Assembly: GCA_028869395.1 (NCBI GenBank)
Contig: JAGWSE010000050.1
Location: 1-10,238 of the forward strand
DNA length: 10,238 bases
From: Alphaproteobacteria bacterium
GTDB lineage: Bacteria > Pseudomonadota > Alphaproteobacteria > Caulobacterales > Caulobacteraceae
Direction of reading: 5' to 3'
Of this stretch, positions 1-6,025 are shown one piece after another (the stretch's first letter is position 1; each line of letters opens with the position of its first letter). The position numbers were made by a program, and so were the translations under genes. The notes below the pieces were generated by a model. The model had not been told where the DNA came from. It did no database searches and worked only from the letters and a program-made list of their open reading frames with translations.

Positions 1-422
<422 letters not shown>

Positions 423-664
423 GAGGTTCGGTTTTGCGTCTCGGCGCGGGGTTTGGGCGACCAGAAGCGCCGGGAAGGCGGGCTTTTAGGCGAGGCGGAC
501 GGCCAGGGCTAGCCCGCGCGACAAGGCGCGACGCTTCGCGCCCCTGATATGCCGGACATTGTGCGCTGCAGCAATATGGGGAAGAATTCCCCCGCGGCAA
601 TGTCCGGAAGCGGTGCGACCTTTCAGTGACAGCCCTGGGAGAAGGCGAAAATCGACCTTTTCGG
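423..664. other. Gene-free, dyad-rich region upstream of typA
   Basis: No convincing coding frame is present; open frames here are shadows without start signals. The stretch is rich in secondary structure: a 10-nt palindrome GGGCTAGCCC (506-515), a 7-bp perfect hairpin with a 4-nt loop (525-531 with 536-542), and the nested dyad at 552-607. An 8-nt direct repeat CGACCTTT occurs at 616-623 and 653-660. Read on the minus strand this is the promoter and possible 5' leader of typA. A weak minus-strand promoter can be drawn (TTGCCG at 600-595, 18-nt spacer, TATTGC), but the -10 is poor and I do not claim it. Confidence 0.6.
552..607. repeat. Nested inverted repeat (10-bp outer arms, 6-bp inner hairpin) upstream of typA
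   Basis: The outer arms CCGGACATTG (552-561) and CAATGTCCGG (598-607) are perfect reverse complements. Between them lies a second hairpin, GGGGAA (578-583) and TTCCCC (587-592), with a 3-nt loop. In RNA on either strand this would form a long stem capped by a smaller one. It sits 130-185 bp before the typA start, so it could be part of a structured typA leader, an operator, or an unrelated intergenic element. It is not followed by a T-run on either strand, so it is not an intrinsic terminator. Confidence 0.65.
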
Positions 665-665
665 C

Positions 666-694
666 TTGCGCTTTTGTGCGCTGCACAGTATACC
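666..694 (+). promoter_or_regulatory. Housekeeping-type promoter for the small RNA (TTGCGC-N17-TATACC)
   Basis: A -35-like TTGCGC (666-671) is followed by a 17-nt spacer and a -10-like TATACC (689-694), predicting a transcript start near 701. The spacing is ideal for a primary sigma factor, and the boxes closely match those in front of the tRNA-Val gene (TTGCGC-N17-TATATC, 5291-5319). The -10 core GTATAC is palindromic, so a minus-strand TATACT also exists, but no matching -35 is seen in that direction. Confidence 0.6.
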
Positions 695-700
695 ACCGAT

Positions 701-784
701 TGTGAGGCGTCGCTGACGCCTCTGCCCTTCCTGGGCGTTTCCTCCCTAATGAACTGGCCGCGCCTTCGGGCGCGGCTTTTTTTT
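701..784 (+). ncRNA. Candidate trans-acting small RNA of the ar8 (suhB/MmgR) family
   Basis: About 84 nt between a good promoter and a textbook terminator fold into three hairpins in series. The first is a perfect 8-bp stem with a GCT loop (704-711 with 715-722). The second is a 4-bp stem, GCCC (724-727) with GGGC (733-736). The third is the terminator (757-776). Between the last two lies an apparently unpaired stretch with UUUCCUCCCU at 738-747. From established knowledge, this 10-mer is the strongly conserved core of the alphaproteobacterial ar8 family (Rfam suhB; MmgR in Sinorhizobium meliloti), and CCUCCC motifs in such RNAs pair with ribosome binding sites. The 5' end is estimated from the -10 box and could shift by a few bases. 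The RNA is transcribed away from typA. The family call rests on the 10-mer, the length and the layout; targets are unknown. Confidence 0.72.
757..784 (+). terminator. Intrinsic terminator of the small RNA
   Basis: A perfect 8-bp GC-rich stem, GCCGCGCC (757-764) with GGCGCGGC (769-776), is closed by a stable TTCG tetraloop and followed at once by eight T residues (777-784). It is the clearest intrinsic terminator in the window. No protein-coding gene ends just upstream on this strand, which is strong evidence that a non-coding transcript ends here. Confidence 0.92.
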
Positions 785-806
785 GGTCCGAAGCCTCGGC
801 CCGCGC

Positions 807-833
807 ATTGTCGGGCGGACTTCGCCGGACAAT
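807..833. promoter_or_regulatory. Dyad immediately upstream of the 67-aa membrane protein gene
   Basis: ATTGTC (807-812) and GACAAT (828-833) are perfect reverse complements. After one mismatched pair, the inner arms GGCG (814-817) and CGCC (823-826) pair around a 5-nt loop. The structure ends 6 bp before the ATG at 840. It could be a repressor operator or an mRNA hairpin limiting ribosome access. The right-hand arm region shares CCGGACA with the typA-upstream dyad. Confidence 0.45.
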
Positions 834-839
834 CTCGCC

Positions 840-1043
840 ATGTGCGCCGTTCCGCTGCTCGCCCTCATCGCCCTGCCCCTGGCGGGCGGCGTCTTCGGCT
901 ATCTGCGCTTCGGCGCGACGGGGGCCTGGGCCGGCGCCCTGGCGGGCCTCGTGCTGGGTCTTGCCCTCGGCGCGGCGCCGATCGCGATCCTCGCCAGCGC
1001 CGAGCGCCGCAAGCGCCGGGCCCGGGACGAGATCGAACCCTGA
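840..1043 (+). CDS. Small hypothetical membrane protein (67 aa, two predicted transmembrane helices)
   Basis: From the ATG at 840 the frame gives 67 residues. A hydrophobic segment at about residues 2-20 and a second at about 28-52 are separated by a short turn containing Arg and Thr. A strongly basic/acidic tail (RRKRRARDE) follows, suggesting a helical hairpin in the inner membrane with the charged C-terminus in the cytoplasm. Nearly every third codon position is G or C, as in the neighbouring genes, which supports real coding. I chose the ATG at 840 because the frame's earlier TTG lies in the T-run of the terminator. No good Shine-Dalgarno is visible, and a dyad (807-833) occupies the usual site. 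The gene runs convergently toward the aminotransferase, the two stops being 2 bp apart. I do not recognise a family; the function is unknown. Confidence 0.6.
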   Translation: MCAVPLLALIALPLAGGVFGYLRFGATGAWAGALAGLVLGLALGAAPIAILASAERRKRRARDEIEP

Positions 1044-1045
1044 CG

Positions 1046-2377
1046 TCAGTCGACCCGCTGAAGCGCCTCGCCCACCCGGCCGATCAGCTCGTCGATCTGG
1101 GCCTCGGAGATGATCAGCGGCGGCGACAGCGCGATGGTGTCGCCGGTGACCCGGATCAGCGCGCCGGCGTCGAAGCACATCTGCATCACCTCGGCCGCCC
1201 GCTTGCCCGGCGCGCCCTCGCGCGGGGCGATGTCGATGCCGGCGACGATGCCCAGGTTGCGGACGTCGGTCACGTGGCGCGCCTGGCCCAGGCTGTGGAC
1301 CGCCGCCTCCCAGTGCGGCTCCAGGGCCGCGGCCCGCTGGAAGATCCCCTCCGCCGCATAGAGGTCCAGCGTCGCACGCCCGGCGGCCACCGCCAGCGGA
1401 TGGGCGGAATAGGTGTAGCCGTGGAACAGCTCGATCCCGGCGGGCGAGCCGTCCACGACCGCGTCGTAGATCTCCGACTTCACGCCCACCGCGCTCATCG
1501 GCACGGCGGCGTTGGTCAGGCCCTTGGCCATGGTGATCAGGTCCGGCATGACCCCCAGCCGCTCGGCCGCGGTGGCCGCGCCCAGCCGCCCGAAGGCGGT
1601 GATCACCTCGTCGAAGATGAGCAGGATGCCGTGCCGGTCGCAGATCTGGCGCAGGCGTTCCAGATAGCCCTTGGGCGGCGGGATCACGCCCGCCGATCCG
1701 GCCATCGGCTCGACGATCACCGCCGCGATCGTGTCGGCGCCGTGCAGGTCGACCATCCGCTGCAGGTCGTCGGCCAGCTCGGCCCCGCGCGGCGGCAGGC
1801 CGCGGCTGAACGCCTGGGCGGGATCGAGCGTGTGGCGCATGTGGTCGACGCCCGGCAGCAGGGCGAAGGCGCGGCGGTTGTTGGGCAGGCCGCCCACCGA
1901 GATGCCGCCGAAGCCCACGCCGTGATAGCCCTTCTCGCGGCCGATCAGGCGCGTGCGCGTCCCCTGGCCGATGGCCCGCTGGTAGGCGAGGGCGATCTTC
2001 AGCGCGCTGTCCACCGCCTCCGAGCCGGAGTTGCCGAAGAAGACGTGGTCGAACCCCTCCGGCAGCAGCCCGGTGAGCTGGCGCGCGAACTCGAAGGCCT
2101 TCGGATGGGCGAGCTGGAAGGACGGCGCATAGTCGAGCTCGCCGGCCTCCTTGCGGATCGCCTCGACGATCGGCGCGCGGGTGTGGCCTGCGTTGACGCA
2201 CCAAAGCCCCGCCGTGCCGTCGAGCAGGGCGCGGCCCTCGGGCGTGAAGTAGTGCATGTCCTTCGCCCGCGCGAGCAGGCGCGGCTTGGCCTTGAAGGCG
2301 CGGTTGTCGGTGAACGGCATCCAGAACGCCGACAGGTCGTTCGGCAGGATCGTCGCGGCTTCGTCCAGGGGCGTCAT
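1046..2377 (-). CDS. Class III omega-amino acid:pyruvate aminotransferase (beta-alanine-pyruvate transaminase-like)
   Basis: This is a 443-aa PLP-dependent, fold-type I (class III) aminotransferase. Visible features: FWMPFTDNRAFK near residues 18-29, GLWCVNAGH (57-65), the phosphate-binding GNSGSEA (115-121), YHG (151-153), FDEV with PLP-ring Asp256, the Schiff-base Lys285 in MAKGLT, and LIRVTGD with Arg409, the likely flexible arginine of omega-transaminases. Family knowledge: these enzymes move an omega-amino group, for example from beta-alanine, to pyruvate, giving a semialdehyde and alanine in the cytoplasm. Length fits the family (about 440-450). The start at 2377 is fixed by a purine-rich ribosome site and by homology; the frame stays open far upstream, but that extension is a shadow of the amidase. 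It is divergent from the amidase gene across 123 bp. The overall class is certain; the exact amine substrate is not. Confidence 0.93.
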   Translation of the reverse strand: MTPLDEAATILPNDLSAFWMPFTDNRAFKAKPRLLARAKDMHYFTPEGRALLDGTAGLWCVNAGHTRAPIVEAIRKEAGELDYAPSFQLAHPKAFEFARQLTGLLPEGFDHVFFGNSGSEAVDSALKIALAYQRAIGQGTRTRLIGREKGYHGVGFGGISVGGLPNNRRAFALLPGVDHMRHTLDPAQAFSRGLPPRGAELADDLQRMVDLHGADTIAAVIVEPMAGSAGVIPPPKGYLERLRQICDRHGILLIFDEVITAFGRLGAATAAERLGVMPDLITMAKGLTNAAVPMSAVGVKSEIYDAVVDGSPAGIELFHGYTYSAHPLAVAAGRATLDLYAAEGIFQRAAALEPHWEAAVHSLGQARHVTDVRNLGIVAGIDIAPREGAPGKRAAEVMQMCFDAGALIRVTGDTIALSPPLIISEAQIDELIGRVGEALQRVD

Positions 2378-2381
2378 GGGA

Positions 2382-2393
2382 TTCCTCCCCTCC
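2382..2393 (-). promoter_or_regulatory. Strong ribosome binding site of the aminotransferase
   Basis: On the minus strand, GGAGGGGAGGAA lies 4-16 bases before the ATG at 2377. It decides the start within a much longer open frame. Its GGGGAGGAA half is complementary (one U-G pair, otherwise Watson-Crick) to nine consecutive bases of the conserved core of the small RNA at 701-784. A GATTC (2380-2384) just inside it matches the CcrM methylation site GANTC. Confidence 0.75.
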
Positions 2394-2500
2394 AATTCCG
2401 CGCAACCGTCACAGACTTTCGCCGGCCCGACAACCGCCGAGCGCTTGCGAAGCGGCCGCGCCGGGCGTCGTAATGCGCCTCCACGCGAGGAGGGCGAGGC

Positions 2501-3916
2501 ATGGATTTCCGCAAGGCATCGATCGAGGCGCTGGTCGCCGACGTGCGGGCGCGCCGGACCTCGGCGCGCGAGCTGATGGACGCCGCCATCGCCAACATCG
2601 AGGCGGCCAACCCGCGTCTCAACGCCGTCTGCGCCTTCGACCCGGCGCTGGCCCGCAAGGCGGCCGTCGCCGTCGACGAACGGCTGGCCGCCGGCGACCC
2701 GGTGGGGCCGCTCGCCGGCATGCCGCTGCTGGTCAAGGACCTGGAGGACGCGGCCGGCTACAAGACGACCTTCGGCTCGGCCCTGCACCAGGATGTCGCC
2801 CCGGCGCGCGGGGATTCGGTGCTGGTCGGCCGGCTGAAGGCCGCCGGCGCGGTGGTGGCCGGCAAGGCCAACACCCCGGCCTTCGGGTTCAAGGGCGTCA
2901 CCGACAACATCCCCTTCGGCTTCACCCGCAATCCCTGGGCGCCCGACTATACGGCGGGCGGCTCCTCCGGCGGCTCGGGCTCGGCCCTGGCGGCCGGCAT
3001 GGTCCCGCTGGCCACCGGCTCCGACGGCGGCGGATCGATCCGCATCCCCGCGGCGGTCTGCGGCTTCGCCGGGCTGAAGACCACGCAAGGCCAGGTGCCC
3101 ATGGGCGGCCCCTCCGCGCCGGGCTCCGGCGTGCTGGCGGTGAAGGGGCCCATGGCGCTTCGGGTGCGCGACACGGCCCTGGCGCTCGACGCGGTGCGCG
3201 GGCCCGATCCCTCCGACCCCTTCAGCCTGCCGGCGACGGGCCCCTCCTGGCGCGCCGCCCTCGATGCGGACAACCGACCGCGCAAGGTCGTCTGGTCGCC
3301 CACCCTGGGCTTCGCCCGGCCCGACCGCGAGGTGCTGGCCGCCTGTCGCGCCGCCGTCGACACGCTCGCCCGCGCCGGCGTGGAGATCGTGGAGAACGAC
3401 GCCGTCTTCGACCTCAACCCCGGCGGCGCCTGGTACGCCATGTGGGCGGCCCAGCGCGCGCGGGCCCAGGGCAAGCTGCGCGGCGGCCCCGACTGGGAGA
3501 AGATCGACCCCGACCTGCGCGTGCAGATCGAGCACGGCCTCAGCCTCACCGCCGTCGACTACGCCGAGTCCCTGGACCTCGCCCACCGGCTGGCGTTCGC
3601 GCTGAACGAGGCGCTGGGCGACGCCGACGTGCTGCTGTCGCCAGCCATCGCCGGCGTCCCGCCGCGGATCGACGGCCCCGCGCTGATCGACGGCGAATCC
3701 GCCGGCGCCGACTGGGTGCAGTACACGCCGGTCATCAACATGACCCGCAATCCGGCGGGCGTGGTCCCTGTGGGCCTCGCCTCGGCCGGCACGCCCATCA
3801 GCCTGCAGGTGGTCGGCCGCCACCGCGACGACGTGGGCGTGCTGAAGGCGATGTGCTTCCTCGAGGACCTGCTGCAGCCCCGCTTCGACGCGCCGTTCGG
3901 CGTGGGCGCCGGCTAG
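2501..3916 (+). CDS. Amidase-signature (AS) family amidohydrolase
   Basis: This 471-aa protein hydrolyses a carboxamide or related C-N bond through the Ser-cisSer-Lys triad of the AS family. Lys79 lies in PLLVKD, the cis-serine is Ser155 in GGSSGGS (153-159), and the nucleophile is Ser179 in GSDGGGSIRIPA. The surrounding glycine-rich signature is intact, and length is normal (about 450-500). No signal peptide is seen, so it should be cytoplasmic. A good ribosome site, GAGGAGGG (2487-2494), ends 6 bp before the ATG. The divergent aminotransferase suggests amide or amine catabolism. The stop interlocks with that of the convergent gene at 3913-4860. AS members have wide substrate ranges (aliphatic or aryl amides, peptide amides, 6-aminohexanoate oligomers), so the substrate cannot be named. 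The neighbourhood gives no GatB or GatC, so a GatA role is unlikely. Confidence 0.92.
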   Translation: MDFRKASIEALVADVRARRTSARELMDAAIANIEAANPRLNAVCAFDPALARKAAVAVDERLAAGDPVGPLAGMPLLVKDLEDAAGYKTTFGSALHQDVAPARGDSVLVGRLKAAGAVVAGKANTPAFGFKGVTDNIPFGFTRNPWAPDYTAGGSSGGSGSALAAGMVPLATGSDGGGSIRIPAAVCGFAGLKTTQGQVPMGGPSAPGSGVLAVKGPMALRVRDTALALDAVRGPDPSDPFSLPATGPSWRAALDADNRPRKVVWSPTLGFARPDREVLAACRAAVDTLARAGVEIVENDAVFDLNPGGAWYAMWAAQRARAQGKLRGGPDWEKIDPDLRVQIEHGLSLTAVDYAESLDLAHRLAFALNEALGDADVLLSPAIAGVPPRIDGPALIDGESAGADWVQYTPVINMTRNPAGVVPVGLASAGTPISLQVVGRHRDDVGVLKAMCFLEDLLQPRFDAPFGVGAG

Positions 3917-4860
3917 GCGCCCTTCAGGCTCGTCCAGTCGGCGGCGGCCAGGGCGCAGGTCAGCGCCGCCAGGTGCTCGCGCAGGCGCTCGAACCCGGCG
4001 GTGGGCGCAAGCGTCGCCTCGTCGAGATAGAGCGCGCGGTTGATCTCGATCTGCAGGGCGTGCACCCGGCGCGCCGGCCGGCCATAGTGCTCGGTGGTGT
4101 AGCCGCCGGCATAGGGCGTGTTGCGCGCCACCCGATAGCCCATGGACTCCAGCTCGCGCTCGACGCGCGCGGGCAGCAGGCCCGCGCAGGCCGCGCCGAA
4201 CCTGTCGCCCAGCACCATGTCGCAGGGCCGCTCGCGGCCGCCCGTCCGCGCCGCGGCGGCGGGCATCGAGTGCCAGTCGATCAGGATGGCGAAGCCGTGC
4301 GCGGCGTGCGCCTCCTCGATCAGCCGCTTCAGCGTCTCGTGATAGGGGCGGTGCGCGCCTTCGATCCGCGCGCTGGCCTCGGCGAAGGTCAGCTTGCGGG
4401 CGTAGATCTCCTGGCCTTCCGAGACCACGCGGGCGATCGCGCCGAGCCCGGCGGCCACCCGCGCCGTCCTGGCGCGCGCGAACTCCGGCAGCTCGTCGGC
4501 GAACATCGAGGGATCCAGCTCGAACGCCTCGCGGTTCAGGTCGATGTAGGCGCGGGCGAAGCGCGCCGAGATGGTGGCGACCCCCAGGCCGGGCGCGCCG
4601 GCGATCAGGTCGTCGACATAGGCGTCTTCCGAACGGCGGATACTCTGGGCGTCCAGCGCCGCGGCGGCCATCATGTCGTCGGGGTAGAGCCGGCCGGAAT
4701 GGGGCGAGGCGAAGACGATCGGCGTGGCCGGGACGCGGCCCGCCGCGCGGCGCACCTCGAAGGCGTCCGCAGGCTCCGCGATCTCCTCGGCGGCGACCGG
4801 CTCCCAGGCGTTCATCCCGTCCATAGAACGCTCAGCGTCCTTCCCGGTCAAAGGGTTCAT
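3913..4860 (-). CDS. N-formylglutamate amidohydrolase-like zinc hydrolase
   Basis: This 315-aa protein belongs to the N-formylglutamate amidohydrolase family (FGase). Conserved elements are visible in order: SPHSG (52-56), DLNR (107-110), PYH (172-174), DWHSMP (195-200), GD (218-219), TPYAGGYTTEHYG (248-260) and QIEINR (270-275). His, Asp and Glu residues in these motifs are the probable metal and catalytic ligands. In histidine degradation the family releases formate from N-formyl-L-glutamate; no other hut gene is here, so the true substrate may be a different N-formyl amino acid. The start at 4860 is the first ATG; Met13 and Met16 are alternatives, with GGAAGGA upstream of Met13, so up to 15 residues could be trimmed. 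It is divergent from cpdR (63 bp between starts) and overlaps the amidase stop by 3 bp. My recollection is that this gene sits beside cpdR in many alphaproteobacteria. Confidence 0.88.
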   Translation of the reverse strand: MNPLTGKDAERSMDGMNAWEPVAAEEIAEPADAFEVRRAAGRVPATPIVFASPHSGRLYPDDMMAAAALDAQSIRRSEDAYVDDLIAGAPGLGVATISARFARAYIDLNREAFELDPSMFADELPEFARARTARVAAGLGAIARVVSEGQEIYARKLTFAEASARIEGAHRPYHETLKRLIEEAHAAHGFAILIDWHSMPAAAARTGGRERPCDMVLGDRFGAACAGLLPARVERELESMGYRVARNTPYAGGYTTEHYGRPARRVHALQIEINRALYLDEATLAPTAGFERLREHLAALTCALAAADWTSLKGA

Positions 4861-4923
4861 CGCGCCTTTACGCTTGGGGGCCTAAGCTGGCAGCTTCATT
4901 TCCCTTTCGCCACGCCGATCGAA

Positions 4924-5280
4924 ATGCCCCGCATCCTGCTCGCTGAAGACGACGACTCGCTGCGTGGCTTCCTCGCCCGCGCCCTGGAGCGGGCCGGCTA
5001 CGAGGTGGCCGCCTGCGCCGACGGCGACGAGGCGGCCGAGCGGCTGGATGAGGACTGGGACCTGCTGCTCACCGACATCGTCATGCCGGGGCTGGATGGG
5101 ATCGAGGTGGCCCGACGGGCGGCCGCACGCCATCCGGGTCTCCGGATCATGTTCATCACCGGCTTCGCCGCCGTGGCCCTGGCCGCGGGCGAGAGCGCGC
5201 CCGCCGGGGCCAAGGTGCTGTCCAAGCCCATCCACCTTCGGGAGATCGTCACCGAAGTGGAGCGGATGATCGCAGCCTAG
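4924..5280 (+). CDS. cpdR: CpdR-type single-domain response regulator (ClpXP adaptor/cell-cycle regulator)
   Basis: This is a stand-alone receiver domain of 118 aa with no output domain. The phosphorylation machinery is complete: acidic pocket Asp9-Asp10 in AEDDDSLRGFL, phospho-acceptor Asp51 in LLTDIVMP, Thr79 in FITGFAAVAL, and Lys101 in LSKP. Length, Asp51, the FITGFAAVAL segment and the Ala-Ala C-terminus all match CpdR of Caulobacter. From that work, unphosphorylated CpdR directs ClpXP to the cell pole and primes degradation of substrates such as PdeA. It is inactivated by the CckA-ChpT phosphorelay, and is itself a ClpXP substrate through its terminal alanines. The ATG at 4924 gives the expected N-terminus MPRILLAEDDD; the upstream Shine-Dalgarno is weak. 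No clear CtrA full site is visible in the 63-bp gap to the divergent FGase gene, and no terminator follows before the tRNA promoter. Confidence 0.93.
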   Translation: MPRILLAEDDDSLRGFLARALERAGYEVAACADGDEAAERLDEDWDLLLTDIVMPGLDGIEVARRAAARHPGLRIMFITGFAAVALAAGESAPAGAKVLSKPIHLREIVTEVERMIAA

Positions 5281-5290
5281 AGAAGCTTCC

Positions 5291-5319
5291 TTGCGCGCTC
5301 CCGGCCGCCCCGTTATATC
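5291..5319 (+). promoter_or_regulatory. Promoter of tRNA-Val (TTGCGC-N17-TATATC)
   Basis: TTGCGC (5291-5296) and TATATC (5314-5319) are separated by 17 nt. A GC-rich discriminator follows, as expected for a stable-RNA promoter, and places transcription start near 5326, about 40 nt before the mature tRNA. The design is nearly identical to the small-RNA promoter at 666-694. A 14-nt perfect palindrome (CGGGGCGCGCCCCG, 5337-5350) lies in the predicted leader. Confidence 0.6.
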
Positions 5320-5365
5320 CGCGGCCTTCCCGCTCCCGGGGCGCGCCCCGCGGAGACATTGGTAC

Positions 5366-5440
5366 GGACGCGTAGCTCAGCGGGAGAGCACTACGTTGAC
5401 ATCGTAGGGGTCGCTGGTTCGATCCCAGCCGCGTCCACCA
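5366..5440 (+). tRNA. tRNA-Val, anticodon GAC, CCA encoded
   Basis: A complete cloverleaf can be drawn. The acceptor stem GGACGCG (5366-5372) pairs with CGCGTCC (5430-5436), followed by discriminator A and an encoded CCA (5438-5440). The D stem GCTC/GAGC is at 5375-5378 and 5386-5389. The anticodon stem CTACG/CGTAG (5391-5395, 5403-5407) encloses the loop TTGACAT, giving anticodon GAC at 5398-5400 for the codon GUC. The T arm is GCTGG/CCAGC around TTCGATC (5413-5429). All stems are fully paired. No T-run terminator follows; a 6-bp hairpin lies downstream but lacks a U-tract. There is no integrase or direct repeat nearby to suggest use as an attachment site. Confidence 0.97.
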
Positions 5441-5500
5441 TCCCTCCCTCCCATAGACCGGCGAACGGGCCCTTCGGGGCGTGCGCCCGAACGGGGGGAG

Positions 5501-6025
5501 TCAGGGCTGGGCCAGCGGCGTCAGCGCCGTATCCACCATGATCTCGGCCGAGATGGCCTCCAGGGCGGCCTGTACCGCTGCGGCCGCCACGCCCTTCGGC
5601 AGCCTCAGGTCCGCCTCCATGTGGAACAGCGGCGCGCCGGAGTAGGGCTCGGCGGCGATGCGCGTCCCGAACGTCTCGATGTTGACCTCGAGCCCCTTCA
5701 GCACCGCCGTCACCTGGCGCACGATGCCCGGCCGGTCCTGGCCCACCAGGCTCAGGTGCAAGGCCTCGCCGGCCGCCTTCGGCGCCTCCAGCGCCGGGGC
5801 GATGCGCACCTGCAGCCCCTGGGCGTCCACCGCCCGCACCGCGGCCCGCAGCTCGTCGATGCGGCCCGCGTCGAGCGCCACCAACACCGATCCCACATAG
5901 AGGCCGCCCAGCCGGCTGAGGTGGCTTTCGAGCCAGTTGCCGCCGGCCGACAGCACGGCGCCGGCCAGCGCCTCGGTGAGCCCCGGCCGGTCGCTGCCGC
6001 TCACGCTCAAGATCACCGAGGCCAT
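5501..6025 (-). CDS. Two-ACT-domain regulatory protein, GcvR-like
   Basis: The 174-aa protein consists of two ACT domains in tandem, at about residues 3-78 and 88-168. Each opens with the typical strand and ligand-loop pattern: VSGSDRPGL (8-16) and LVGQDRPGIV (93-102). There is no DNA-binding or catalytic domain. This architecture matches GcvR-type proteins, named for the repressor of the glycine cleavage system in E. coli, where GcvR acts by binding GcvA. A glycine or other amino-acid sensing role is therefore plausible, but no gcv gene is in view. I prefer the ATG at 6025, with GGAG 6 bases upstream, over the in-frame GTG at 6037, which would add four residues and overlap the ribosome site. 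It lies 78 bp downstream of the D,D-carboxypeptidase on the same strand and may be co-transcribed with it. Confidence 0.82.
   Translation of the reverse strand: MASVILSVSGSDRPGLTEALAGAVLSAGGNWLESHLSRLGGLYVGSVLVALDAGRIDELRAAVRAVDAQGLQVRIAPALEAPKAAGEALHLSLVGQDRPGIVRQVTAVLKGLEVNIETFGTRIAAEPYSGAPLFHMEADLRLPKGVAAAAVQAALEAISAEIMVDTALTPLAQP

Noticed and set aside
616..660. Direct repeat CGACCTTT (616-623 and 653-660) as an iteron or binding-site array
   Set aside because: There are only two 8-bp copies 37 bp apart with no third copy; this is too little to separate from chance.
486..2473. Large open frames on both strands across the small RNA and aminotransferase regions
   Set aside because: They lack start signals, cross the strong terminator, and show repetitive Arg/Gly/Ala composition typical of shadow frames in GC-rich DNA.
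2378..3823. Long N-terminal extension of the aminotransferase frame, which stays open to 3823
   Set aside because: It is antisense to the amidase, has unprotein-like Gly/Arg-rich composition, and the aminotransferase has a strong ribosome site and normal family length from 2377. High GC keeps antisense frames open.
2473..4923. Very long plus-strand open frame running into cpdR from upstream
   Set aside because: It overlaps the amidase in another frame and is antisense to the FGase-like gene, with low-complexity Arg/Gly-rich sequence. CpdR has a normal N-terminus at 4924, so a fusion is not supported.
5472..5490. Hairpin TTCGGG/CCCGAA after tRNA-Val as its terminator
   Set aside because: The stem is only 6 bp and is followed by a G-run rather than a T-tract on the plus strand, so it does not meet the intrinsic terminator pattern.
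5366..5500. tRNA-Val as an integration (attB) site
   Set aside because: There is no integrase, no direct repeat of the tRNA 3' end and no change in base composition downstream; the neighbouring genes look like core chromosome.
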